A DNA stretch of 64,000 nt from Buddleja alternifolia (lineage: Eukaryota; Streptophyta; Magnoliopsida; Lamiales; Scrophulariaceae): positions 8,867,246 to 8,931,245 of the forward strand of contig CM033402.1 in assembly GCA_019426215.1 (NCBI GenBank), given 5' to 3'. Shown here piece after piece: positions 22,986 to 35,500 of the stretch. Each line of letters begins with the position of its first letter. Within the stretch, counting starts at the first letter, position 1. Made by a program: the position numbers and the translations under genes. Under the pieces are notes generated by a model, which saw only the letters and a program-made list of their open reading frames with translations, was not told the origin of the DNA and did not search any database.

Positions 22986-24084
22986 AATTCATTTTTAATC
23001 GTCATTTTCAAAAATTTATGGGGGAATGAGTTTTTTTTTTATGAAAAAAATAACTTTGTTTTGTTTTGATTTTGAAAATGGTTAGAATTGGTAATTATGA
23101 TGTGTGACATGATTGAAAAGTAATGATTAGATGAATAGTGTCTGATTGTGTTTTAAAAAATAGTTAAATATGATTATTTGAATATTTACCACTAGAAGAT
23201 GCAATAGTAAATATATCAAGTGAAACTAATAACACATAACCTAATTAAATTTAAGTCTAAAATATTTTATTCAAAAAATATATTACCTATACTTATAATT
23301 GTGTACTGCCAGCTACAATACTTCTTGGTCGCCGTTGTTAGACTCTTTTTGCCTTCTTTATTTTTTCCCAACTAATGCAAAACGACGTCGTGTGTGCCTG
23401 CGTTAATTCATTTAGAATTTTCTTATTTGATCATTCCGTTTTCTGGATGCCATATACTCTTTTTTTTTTTTGTTGACTTTTTCCTAGATTACATTCTTGT
23501 TGCCTGGTAACTTTTTTAACACCCAATTTTGCTAATCGTCGTCTTCCTCCATATCTGTTCAGTTCTCAATAGAAAAGAGCTTAATTAGCCCAAATGACGC
23601 AAAACGACGTTGCTTCGGAATCGTTTTGTTAAACTCGGAAATTTTCGTAACGTTTCGGACATGTAACGGTCATAATGGTCTACCGTTTAAAACTAATGGT
23701 TTGACCATCATAAATAACAGCAGATCACATGTCTGTTAAAATTACAATCGGTATGATCGTACCCATCGATCATAATGGGTAGTATATTTAACTCCTCATC
23801 GTTTTACACTGTTGGATCAAAAGAAATCTCACGGTAATTCCATATTCTTCAAATAACAACTTTAACATTTAATTTCTCATTCGTCCGAACTCGGATTGGA
23901 AATGCTAAATTTATATTCCGGGTATATGTGTTATTCAAATTTGTTACCAGAATATAATTATGTCACACGTACTTTACTTTACATCCGATCTGGTGGCGAT
24001 TGGAAGAGTAGATTCGAGGGGCTGAGCGGTGAGCACATTGAGCAGAGGGTTTGCGTGTTTTGAGAGTCGAGGGAGAGAGATGGT
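22986..24084. other. Gene-free spacer
   Basis: AT-rich sequence with no credible coding region. Short AACGACGTCG-like words occur around 23380 and 23600; I draw no conclusion from them. Confidence 0.3.
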
Positions 24085-24278
24085 TTGATCGGGTATATCA
24101 GATACCTGAATTATTCGATGAACTAAAAAAATCAAACCTGAATCCAAGTCGAGTAGTAGTATTCGGGTTCAGCATAGTTCTAATCCGATTATTTACTCCT
24201 ATTTACCTGATTCGTTTCGTCTGAACCCAATCGAGTCAATTCGGAATTTGAATAATTCGATCTGAATGCCCACCCCTA
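24085..24278. mobile_element. Truncated hAT-like element end
   Basis: The right end, read on the minus strand, starts TAGGGGTGGGCATTCAGATC and continues with ATTCGGGT/TCGGAATTTG words. This is the terminus type of the element at 54289-54936. No matching left end is visible, so it is probably a fragment. Confidence 0.45.
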
Positions 24279-24313
24279 TTACTAGGAGTAGGAGTCCAAT
24301 CTCTCCTTAATTT

Positions 24314-25529
24314 TTGGAAGGGGAGTAGATATAATTTACCCAAAATTTATAAAGATATGTTAACGTTTAAAAAAGTAGGACGTATATTTACACATTACAA
24401 CTGACAACTTTTATATTTCCACACGCAGAGTAATGTAAACTCTATGGATGTAAATTCATAAGGGAAAAAAAATGATGGATTTAAATACAAAAATCTCATA
24501 GAACGTGTATGTATTTTCGCTTAACTACGATCTTTCCCATTTGTTAACCAAAGAGGTTCATTCCATGAGTTTTAAACTGAAATTTGGATTTAATTTTTCG
24601 GATCAGTTACCAAAAAATAATTTAAATTTGTATTCAGTTTGGATTAACAATCCATTTTATTTCGTTTTATCTTTTTTTCACCTTCAAAAGAAAAAAATCA
24701 CCCTATTATTAGAATTTTCTGAATTGATCATTTTTCCAAAATATAAACAACAATATTATCCCATAAAGTACTAATTATGCAATATTGTCAGTCTATTATG
24801 GATAAATATAACCTGGGGTTAATCACATTTTTTTGTCCTGTAAGTGTATCCAAGTACATTTTTGGTCCCACGCTTTACAAAACATCTCACATTGCATTCC
24901 ATAATTAGTAAAAAATCTCACATTTGTTCACACTACCAATTTCCATCAATAAACTAATTGTTTCGTTGGTCAGAGGCAAAAAAGAAAAAAAATAGAAAAA
25001 CTTAGAAAAAAAATTTTTCGGAAGTTTTCATAAAGTGTTTAATAAATGTGAAATTTCCTTCTTTTTTTCCCTCTATTTGGATCCATTAGTAAGTTCAACC
25101 ATCGACACACTTACAAGTATACATTCAGTTCAATAATATCTGATTATTTTTCACTCATGCATATGAGATACAATTAGCAATAAAAAAAAAATCATCAATT
25201 CACACATTTAAATAAAAATTTGAACTTACTATTTCTACCTCTACTTTTTAATCAATTAATAATTTTAGTCAATAACTTCTTATTTTTGGATCTTGTCTTT
25301 GTTACCTATTTTATATGTTTAATCTATACTATCTATACAATATTATAATTGAAAAAAGGATGAATATGGAGTTGTGGGCACACATAGATTACTTATAATA
25401 ATTACTTATAAATTTATATATCTCATTAAGACTATAACATAGATATTATGCTTGAATAATTAAATAAAAATTGGAACAAATTACTAAAATCCTCCTAAAA
25501 TAAATTTTTATATTCATAAAACCCATGAA
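24314..25529. repeat. Direct repeat block D, copy 2
   Basis: It matches 8764-10384 in the same orientation. It lacks the SINE and so shows the empty target site near 25230. It also lacks about 150 bp of the right arm of the inner TIR element (break after GGATCCATTAG near 25089) and an ~85-bp AT-rich segment near 24384. The open frame at 24505-24774 parallels 9078-9260 only because the blocks are duplicates. Confidence 0.85.
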
Positions 25530-26221
25530 AATATTTTTCAATATAAATTTTTCATTCCAAAAAAACCCAAAAGTTAAGATTGGACCAAATTACACTTCAT
25601 TTACTAAGTTAAGAATTGATTGATCTTTTTATTCTACTTTTTTTGTTTTGAAATTTTCAAATTGATAAGTTGAATAGTACAATTTTTTATTTTTAATATT
25701 AAATATTTTAAATATTTTTATATAATTTATTTTTTTATTTTACCATGGTATTTATCTAAAATACATTTTTAAATTTTATTAAGAATATTAAAGATCTGAA
25801 AATTTAAATTTAAAATTATGTTGAGTCAATTATCAATATAAAATTTCTAGATAAATAAATTTCTATACAATACTACAATTGATTAAATTTTTAGTCCAGG
25901 AAGTTATGCACGATTAAGTCCATGAATTTAGTATCCCTAAATCTTGGAAGTTTTGGAATGAAAATTTGGTGGAATGGGTTTTTTTGGATATAAGAATTTA
26001 TTTTAGGTTTTTTTTTAGTAATGTTCCCTTTAAAGTTTTAAGTACAATGTTAATTGATTATCGAGTATTCCACGTGACTAGTATTAAATCATGGACTCGT
26101 GAACAAAAATGTGATCATTTTTTCTCAAGCTCAAAGTACATGGAAAATTGAACAAAAAAATAATAATTTAATTAATATTTATACATATACTCTACCTTTT
26201 TTTACTAACAAAAAATACATT
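25530..26221. other. AT-rich spacer with imperfect inverted repeat
   Basis: Segment 25470-25570 (CCTAAAATAAATTTTTATAT, TTTTTCATTCCAAAA) resembles the reverse complement of 25940-26025. Block D copy 2 may therefore end inside another TIR element. No gene is seen. Confidence 0.3.
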
Positions 26222-26268
26222 TGGGCCTAGCTAAACTGGGCCCGATATCAGTAAAAGAAACCTGGGCC
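26222..26268 (+). promoter_or_regulatory. Three site II (TGGGCC) motifs upstream of DNA polymerase epsilon
   Basis: TGGGCC occurs at 26222-26227, 26237-26242 and 26263-26268, and a GGGCC again at 26275. Site II (TGGGCY) elements are known from plant promoters of PCNA, cytochrome and ribosomal-protein genes, where TCP factors bind. Clustering 275-320 bp before the start codon supports promoter function. Confidence 0.6.
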
Positions 26269-26361
26269 ATAGACGGGCCTTGACCCCTCATCCATTATCA
26301 AAGTAATAAATCGAAAATTGTGAGGGCAATTTGGTCATTCAAAATATTCCAGTCCTAAAGC

Positions 26362-26369
26362 GCGGGAAA
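26362..26369 (-). promoter_or_regulatory. E2F-like site upstream of DNA polymerase epsilon
   Basis: The sequence GCGGGAAA reads TTTCCCGC on the minus strand, an exact match to the E2F consensus TTTSSCGC. It lies 174 bp before the start codon of a DNA-replication gene, as expected for S-phase control by the E2F-DP/RBR pathway. A single match can arise by chance; its position is the supporting argument. Confidence 0.65.
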
Positions 26370-26395
26370 CAAATATCCATGCCTCCTCATTCCGC

Positions 26396-26452
26396 CTCTC
26401 TCTCTCTCTCTTTCTCTCTCTAAGCGTCACTCTACTTTCTCTCTCTATAAAT
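26396..26452 (+). promoter_or_regulatory. Pyrimidine-rich patch and TATA box of DNA polymerase epsilon
   Basis: A CT-repeat tract at about 26396-26420 is followed by CTCTCTATAAAT, with TATAAAT at 26446-26452, about 91 bp before the start codon. Y-patches and CT repeats near plant core promoters are common. Confidence 0.55.
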
Positions 26453-26542
26453 CCAATCTTTGTATCTTGTACTAGTTCATATTTAGGTTTTTTGATATAC
26501 GCAATTTTACCTCTGCAATCAACCGAATTGATTGCAGAAGAG

Positions 26543-29500
26543 ATGAATGGCGGCGATAATCGGAGAAGAGATCGGAGGGACACTAGGATTTCGAAGAAGC
26601 AGAAGCTGATTCTGAATGCGGAGGAGCAGCTCGAGTCCAAGCTCGGCTTCGATCTCTTCACCGAAGGCGACAAACGCCTCGGCTGGTTACTCACTTTCGC
26701 CTCTGTGAGTTTCCCCAATTTTTTCATCCAGTTTACTTGAATTCCGTTGAAGAAATGTTTTAATTTCACGTGGTTGAATGTATAGTCATCGTGGGAGGAT
26801 CAGGAGACTCATAAAGTGTATAGCTGCGTCGATCTTTATTTCGTTTGTCAGGTAAAAGCTTTACTATTAATTACATTTGTAATTTCATTTGGAGGAATTT
26901 AATTTGTTAATTTACTTTTTGTTGAATGCTTTGAATGAAGGATGGTTCCATGTTTAAAGCAAAGTATAAGTTCCGGCCATATTTTTATGCCGCTACCAAG
27001 GTAAGTAAATACACACTTGAATGAGCACATTAAGCTTAATACTTAATTGGAGGAGTGATCAGTTCTCTATCTCTGACTACTTAACCGTGGGTTTTGTATG
27101 ATGTGATTATAGGATAAAATGGAAATGGATGTTGAGGCTTATTTGAGAAGGCGCTATGAAGGCCAAATTGCCGACATTGAAATTGTAGAGAAAGAAGATC
27201 TTAATCTTGTAAAGCCAATCTAACCATTATATATTTTTGCAGTTTTCTTTTTTTCTCATTTAAAAGTAATTAAAATGGCACGAATGACATCTAAAATGCT
27301 ATTGCTAGCTACTTTCTTGCCGCATGAGGTATAATTGTATTTGTGATTACTGCTTACTTAGGTGTTTTTATGTTTTAAAGTAAAAAATATATTGTTAACT
27401 AAGATAATTGCTAGAGCTTATTTTATTTAATTATGAAAAAGATATCCAATTGAACTATGTGGATTAGAAGAAAATGCCAACGGAACAGATGAATTCATGG
27501 CTGTGATAGAAAGTGGGGTTTAACTGGTCAAGTATAACTTGTTGAAGAGTATTTTGGTAAATAATCTTTTATCCCTTAGTTCAAGTAAAAAATGTGTGCT
27601 TTGACTGCGCTATTAAAAATTAAGAGAGCTTTTTGGCCAAGGGATGTAATTCAATTGAATAGTTCAAGTAATTTGGAACTGCCGAAATGATAAAATAAAT
27701 AAAAGCTTTCCAAGTCTTTTTCCAAATTGATGGTCAGAGCCATTTTGCTAGTCTTAGAATGCCAAAAAGGTACAGACTAGATGCTGTTACATGCTGTTTT
27801 TGTCAGCTCTTGTACTGTTTATGACCAAATAAATACCAAATAACTGATGTTGCGGTTGTTTACTCCTTGAACAACTACTGTGGAATGATACTTAGTGCCT
27901 ACACGTGGCAAGGTGCTTCTTATAATATATTGCTCTGACGGTGAAAACATTAGTGCATCCTGCTCCAAATTTTAGACAGTTCTTTTGCATGGGTACTTAA
28001 TTTGAGAATTAATAATCATGTCCATGCAAGAATTTCCAACCAGGTAATGGTTAACTGCATGTGGGAGGAGCAATACATGTTTGTTATTCGTAGTCTAGCC
28101 ACACGTGGATTTACATACTGCCTTATATGCTGCAGAGTAAGAAAAACGTTTGCATTACCTTTTGTGTTTGTGCATATTTATGATCTACATTAAGACAAAC
28201 CAGTTCAGCTCAGTGCAAACCACAATTGAACTCAACTTGTGCTTATACCATATCCACATGGTTGTACGTGAATCCTAGTCTTACACTTAATTTTTCGTAG
28301 GACGTCATCGATGCTACCGAAAATGCCTAATTACATCTTTCGTACGAGTTCCATCCAAGTTTAGGCTGATATCTGACTCTACTTTGGTGTTCCTAGAACT
28401 CTCGATTATACGCAAGCTTTTGATGTATTGAGGCAAAAGATCATTACGTTGGATATAAAATTATGCGTTACCAGTTTTTGGGAGCTGTAATAGACTAGAA
28501 ATTGTCCCTACTCGCAGTGAAAGCTGGAAAAACACTGATTTAGAATTGGATAATTAGCCGGCCTTTAAGTCTCCTAATTTGGTTTGATACTGAAGTTTAG
28601 AAGATAATTGAAGTATAATCTTTTTAGTTACTCTTTAATTTCAGAAATACCGGTAAGAAATTAATGACCATCATAGTTTTAGGTAGCAGCCCCTCCCTTC
28701 CACCAGCATTTTGTTACTTTATACTTGTAGACATTTCAATTGATTTTAATTTTTCGTCCAGGCTTTTAGTTTTTGTACTGTTATTTACTCCGTGCCAGAA
28801 AGGTTGTGAATGTACCCATCTAGTTTCCCGAAAATACTATGTTCTGAAGTATTTAACCATTCTTCACAGAAAAATCACCTCTCCGGTTTGAACAAATGTT
28901 ATTTGAAGATATCATTTGATACTGTTCAACAATTGATGCAAGTGAAGACTGATCTAATTCATGTTGTTGAAAGAAATCGAGCTAAGTTGGAAGCCGAGGA
29001 TGCATATGAGTCCATATTGACAGGGAAAAGGTAATGGCCTCTTTCATTATGGGGCCAAATACTGCTTTCTTCTTTTTCACAAAACATATTCTTTGACATT
29101 TAGTATATATCTGTATAATGTTGATCTTTAGCACAATGTTGTGGCAATAAACTTTTTCTGAATTTGGATATCCTTTGATTGGCAGCAAACAACGGTCTCA
29201 AGATTTCATAGAATGTATTAATGATCTTCGCGAATTTGATGTACCTTATCATGTTCGCTTTGCCATTGACAAAGGTGATCTGTTTCTACTTTATATAATT
29301 TCAGGAAATTTTCACTCTTATTCTCCTGAATTCCTGAACTAAAAACATATTCATTTCTGTCTCATTCTTGAGTTTACAAATATCAGATGTAAGATGTGGG
29401 CAGTGGTATGATGTAAGTGTGTCCAGTGCTGGGATTACAGTGGAAAGAAGACCAGATCTCTTGCAACGTGCAGAAGTTCATGTTTGTGCTTTTGATATCG

Positions 29501-32500
29501 AGACCACAAAACTTCCTTTAAAATTCCCTGATGCTGAATATGATTCAATCATGATGATTTCTTACATGGTTGATGGCCAAGGATACCTCATCATTAATAG
29601 AGAGGTAAACAGAACAGATAACTTTATCTTTGCCATAGTTGTCAATGGCGCGCCATGGCGCATGGCGCAAATGGCGCACCCTCTGCACCATGGTTCATGG
29701 CGTGGCGCAGAGGTTCAATAAGGCGCGCCATAGTGAAATGTCTCTCTAAAATCAATTTTTGGTCAAAATTAGGGTTTCTGGTCAATTTAATTTGGTCAAC
29801 CTAGCCAAACTTAGTAAAAATGGGGCGAATTGGGGATAATTTCCAACAGTAAATACAACCCAACCTCAAATATATATATTATAAGATGTAATAGACTATA
29901 TGTTGTTCAAATTTTTAGGGGTATATAAATATATATTTTTGTTTTTGCATAACTATTATCATTATTTCTATATAACTATATATTTATGCATATTAATTTA
30001 GTTTTGTAATTATGCCCCGAGCTTCAGTAAGGCGGGCGCCGCGCCGTGCGCCATGCGCTATGCGCCATGGGACCCTATGCGCCGCATTGCGCCATTCGCC
30101 ATTAACAACTATGATCTTTGCTTTTAAAAGCATTAACTTCTTCACATGGATATTTCGTCATGGGCAACTATTTGATATTTTCTTCACATCTGCAACATAA
30201 TCTCCCTTTTGCCTGAGGGAAGGTATTTGTATGAGTTAGGGATTGCAAGGAAGGTGGTGTTGTCACTTCCAGAAGGTCTAATTCTACATGAGAAGAGAAA
30301 CCAAAAGAGATTATGCTTACTTGAAACAACAAATTGGTCAAACAATAACATTTAGCACGCTACTGTAAGAAACCGATGGTTGACAATGCCAAATTAAAAC
30401 GGTTTTACCATCCTGAAGATATTCATCTTACCTCTGTGCTTTTTACTTTTCGTCATATTTCCCTTCATTTTCCTTTCCTTTTCTTTCAGTTATGGGATTG
30501 ATTTTGATATTTGTTGTGTGTGTGTTGGGGGAGGTGTGGGAAGCACAAATCTTAAAGTTTGTAACAGAAAAAATGTGTATGGTAAAGGATATCCTGAAAC
30601 TAAAATCTATTTGTTGTATGAATTTTTCTGTATAAAACTATAAATATATATGACCTCCTTAATAGAAGGCACATGCTTAGGTTCTTTTATCTACCAATAT
30701 ACATGAATTTTGTTCCAATAAAATGAGATCATTATTTAACCCCGAAAGTAGAAACACAAATTCTACTCATTGTTATATTTAAAATGTTAAATAGAGTCTC
30801 GATAATTACATCTTGTTGATCCAATTGTTTTAGCAATTTTTAATACTTTCAGAATTGGTCTATTAAATCAAAGAGCTTCATAATAATTTATTGGTTAGCT
30901 TAATCCAACTACACTGCTCTAATTTTAGGAAATAGAAATCATGTTACACATGTCAGCTGATGAGCTGATCAATTTGTATGCTTGTACTATAATTGAGAAT
31001 TCGTTGCGTATTTAAACCGTTACAGTGTGTTGGCGAGGATATAGAGGATTTAGAGTACACTCCAAAACCAGAGTTTGAAGGATTTTTCAAAGTAACAAAC
31101 GTGAAAGACGAGGTAATAATCTCTTATTAATGATATAGTGTTTTTCTTATTAAAATATCAATGTTGTTATTGCTTTACAATTCTGGTATTTATCACAGAA
31201 AGGACTTCTTAGACTATGGTTTGCCCATATGCAAGATGCAAAGCCTGGTATATACGTTACATACAACGGCGACTTTTTTGACTGGCCGTTCCTGGAAACC
31301 AGAGCAGCCCATCATGGTTACAACCTGAATGATGTACGTAGTCTATCAATGCTAGCCACATTTTCTTAGATCTTTTGAGTTAACTTGCAGAAAATTCCTA
31401 CTTCAATGCTGTCCTCACTACCTCTGATTAACTACTAGTCCTGGAAAAATTTTCACCAACACAGAATGCAGGAATTTGTAATTAAGTGGAGTTTTATGAG
31501 TCCATTGCTTGGGCACATGCATAATATGTGATTCTCTGTCTCACTTACATGATTCTGGGGATGCATCCCTCTGCTTTATTAAGAATTAGAAGTCAATTGT
31601 TATTTTGTGTTTGCTTAAAGATTGAAACCTTTGTCGTAATTTCAGTTACGTACCATCATTTAATTTCTATTAGTTTGTTTACGATTGTATTTTTGATCTT
31701 TACAGCAACTTGATGATGTAATTACTATAGTTTTTACTTTAATCTACTTGCAAATCCTTGCCCATTACATTGTGAAAAATCCTATCTGTACAGTTTTCTT
31801 AAATCTCTGTTCCTCAACATCCTTCCACTGCAGGAGCTCGGATTTCGGTGCGACAAAAATCAAGGTGAATGTCGTGCTAAATTTGCTTGCCATCTAGATT
31901 GCTTTGCATGGGTTAAGCGCGATAGTTATCTCCCTCAAGGGAGCCAGGGCTTGAAGGTGCAGTTCTTTCTGTTTGAACTTCTGATTGCAGTATTTTACAC
32001 CTGACTTTAATGTATTCATAAATATGGTATTCAGGTTTTCAATCTTTAATAGACTTATGATATTTTAAGTCTATAAAATGTGGCAAATATTTGTGCTTGC
32101 TATTATGCTTCTTATTCTGGTTTTCTAGAAACTATTAATTCTCCTTATCTTTTTTCTTTGAACTGCGAAAATGTATTTGAGATGCACTTGAGAGAGAACA
32201 TTTCTTTCCTATCAAAAAAGCTGTAGAAAATAACACATCAGATTATGATCGCTGTTACTAGACTAACTGATTTTTTTGATTCAAAATACAGCTAAGACGC
32301 TAAGGTGTCCGATTCTGGTGCAATCACCATGATATGGTTAAAATTACACTAAGCATTTTCTGATGCTTCTGCGAGCTTAAAGAGGTTGCTAGATCTCTTA
32401 TTTTCCAGGAACGTAATATCCTAAGGAATTTCTTTTCTGTTTCTGCCGTTCAAACAGTGAAATAGTGAATTCTGTATGAGATTATAAATTTCAGTGGACC

Positions 32501-35500
32501 AGTTTGACTATATTCAATTTGAATGGAATTAAATCTTAGATGATAGACGACTTAGATGATAGACGAAATGACGTTGTATTTGTATACGTTAGGTCTGGTG
32601 AGTGTAGGATTAGTGGAGCCGGATCAAAAAAGAGAAGTCAAGAGTTCAGGAAATGGGTAAAAGAAACAAAAAATGGGTGAAAAACAAGTGGTAGCCCCAG
32701 CTTCTGGGGAATTTAGACGCGGCTACGGAGGTCAAACCTACTGCCCTAGCAAAGCAGAATGGTACCACAGCTTTGGCCATTTTCGCCGCGGCTACGGCGA
32801 CGACGACCATTTCGCCGCGGCGAAAGTCAGGGCAGCAGATCTGGCAGCCTGGGCAGGCAGATTTTGAGCAGTTTTTGGTTTCCTTTTTTGTTTCCGAAGT
32901 GCTTTAGACTTGTTCCCTTATACTAGGATTGTGTTTCCTAGTTTGATAGGGTTTTATATTACTCCACTATTATAAAAGGGAGTTCTCAACTTGTAATTAT
33001 TGGATTCACTCAATTGACTCAAGAGAAACAAAGATGTAGTCTAGGTTGGCCGTGGATATAGGCAATTTGACGAACCACGTTAAATCCTCGTGTTCATTCT
33101 TTGTTTAGGCTTGGATTTTATCTTTCCTAGATTATTTTCTTCGTGCTCTGATGCTACCATTCCTACCAGTGAGAATCTAAATCGGTTACCTGGAATATAG
33201 TTGTGTGTAACAGTAAGTAATGTTGTTTAGATACAAAGAAACAGATCTTTTCATATTTTTCTGGTTTAAATTTTGTAAGTTTTACCTTTTAATCTGATTC
33301 AAACGCGGATGAGGATTTTGAAGTTCTATCAGATTTGCATTGCTTTCTAGCTACATCTATATCTTGTCAATCGAGAATTTATTGGGTCTGGCAATTAAGT
33401 CTTATTTGGTTTATCATTTCCTTTTTCCTACCATGCTTCTCATCAACAATAAATATACATATGGGTGTGTGTGTGTGTGTATATATATTATATTCATTAC
33501 TCGTAATATTTCAGGCTGTGACAAAAGCCAAGTTGGGTTATGATCCACTGGAAGTTAATCCGGAGGATATGGTTCGTTTTGCAAAGGAAAGGCCTCAGGT
33601 ATGGTATACTTGACTACAAATATTGACAAGATTGGTGCACTTTATAATTTGAAAAATATTGATTATGATAGAGTGTTTGAGCGGACCTAGTAAAATTAAA
33701 TAAAGACTATGAGCTCCTTCTTAGCTGGAGCAGAATAATTTGACAGATTATTACCCGATATAGCTAATACATATCTGTTAACAATAAGAAGATTACTAGG
33801 TTTAGAACTGGAAACTTTAGGATGACTTCATTTTTGTTTTGTTGCAATTGATTATAAACAACACAAGAAGACGGAACAAGCATGCATGCAACTGTTTAAG
33901 TTACAGTTTGGAGCTGGTTTTACCTTAGTAAAGATCTTACTTTTATGGGTCTAGGTGAAGTATTCCTATGCTTGCATTTTCATAAAACAGCTAAGCAAGG
34001 AGATAGGGAATAAAACATGATGTCACTAAATAAGCTCTTGTACAGGTTGAAGCTGGTTTACTTTAGTAGAGATTCTTATGCTTATTTGGGTAAAAGAGAA
34101 GTAATGCAATGCTTATAGGACCAATATTGTCTCCTATGATGATCAAATCAAAGTTTCTATTCAAGAAGAGTTGCCACTTTCAAGGTTGAAAGACCTTTCC
34201 ATGCATGTAAATAAAGCCCACCACTAATAATTTGAAAGATCTTGATTTTCACTGTTTGAGTTTGGTGGAATTTACCACCAAAATTAAATTGGATGCATTT
34301 TATTCGGAAAGGACCCCTTACGGTTCCAGCTGGCGACAACCATGTCAATGTATTGCATCAACAATGTGCCTAGCTATCAATAAAAATGTATATTGAGTAT
34401 CTTATTAAAACTACTTGCTTTATGATGACCATGTTCATGCAGTCTGCTGTGAGAATACTTCCACTGATTCCAATTTTTCCTTTCTGTTCTGTTATGACTT
34501 TGCAGATGATGGCATCCTATTCTGTTTCTGATGCTGTTGCAACTTACTACCTGTATATGACTTATGTCCACCCTTTTATTTTCTCCCTTGCTACAATAAT
34601 TCCCATGCCACCAGATGAGGTTTTACGTAAAGGAAGTGGGACTCTCTGCGAAATGCTTCTTATGGTCCAGGTGCATAATTGAAGTGCTATATATTTATGT
34701 TCAAACTTCTTATATTGCTTTCTTTTGCTATACCTTAAGAATTCATGGTACCTTGAAGCTTTTGGTACTTTAATTGTTTTTCTTGTTGACCAGTTTTGTA
34801 CTTCAAATTATTGCCTTTTGCTCTCTCTAGCTACTCCCATCTTTATTCCTTCCTCTCGTCTGTGTCATGATACCTCAATTGTTCTTACTTTTATAATGTT
34901 TGCAGGCATACAAAGCAAATGTTGTGTGTCCTAACAAACACCAATCTGATCCAGAGAAGTTCTACAATAATCAACTCCTTGAGAGTGAGACATATATTGG
35001 TGGCCATGTAGAGTGTCTAGAAAGTGGGGTTTTCAGATCTGATCTCCCGACTAGTTTTAAACTCGATCCAGCTGCTTATGAGGTAATCTATCTCATCTCC
35101 GTTCCAATAGAGATTACCTTCTAATCAACTTCACTTTGTTATAAAGCCTCATTGTTAGACGATTTGAATAAGATGCTAGAATGATTTTAAGTTACTTCAT
35201 TTTTGAAGTACATGTTATCTGGTGCTGGTTTTCTACCTAAGGCAATAGGCACTGCCAGTCTGAAGATCATTATCATTTGTTTCCTGAATGAAACAATTCA
35301 TCAGCATATAATTTCTCTCACACAGTTAGAAAGCTTAGCCAAACTCCTCGCTATTTCGATTGGATATCAAAATTCCAAGCTAATGTAGACTGGTGCTGTC
35401 TTATGTTATATGTTATGCTTCTTTACGTAACATCTTTCTGGCTTGCATATAGTGGATATCAGAGAACGTTAATATAACCTGATATATGTGAGCAATTAAT

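Noticed and set aside
26492..26542. Upstream in-frame ATG of DNA polymerase epsilon
   Set aside because: Family members start at the M.GDNRRRDR position; the extra 17 residues have no counterpart that I know of, and they fall in the likely 5' UTR.
26335..26769. 144-codon minus-strand frame over the polymerase epsilon start
   Set aside because: It is antisense to exon 1, and its Arg/Glu-rich part is read from the CT repeat of the promoter.
32673..32867. Possible small glycine/alanine-rich protein in polymerase epsilon intron 10
   Set aside because: It is part of the solo LTR.
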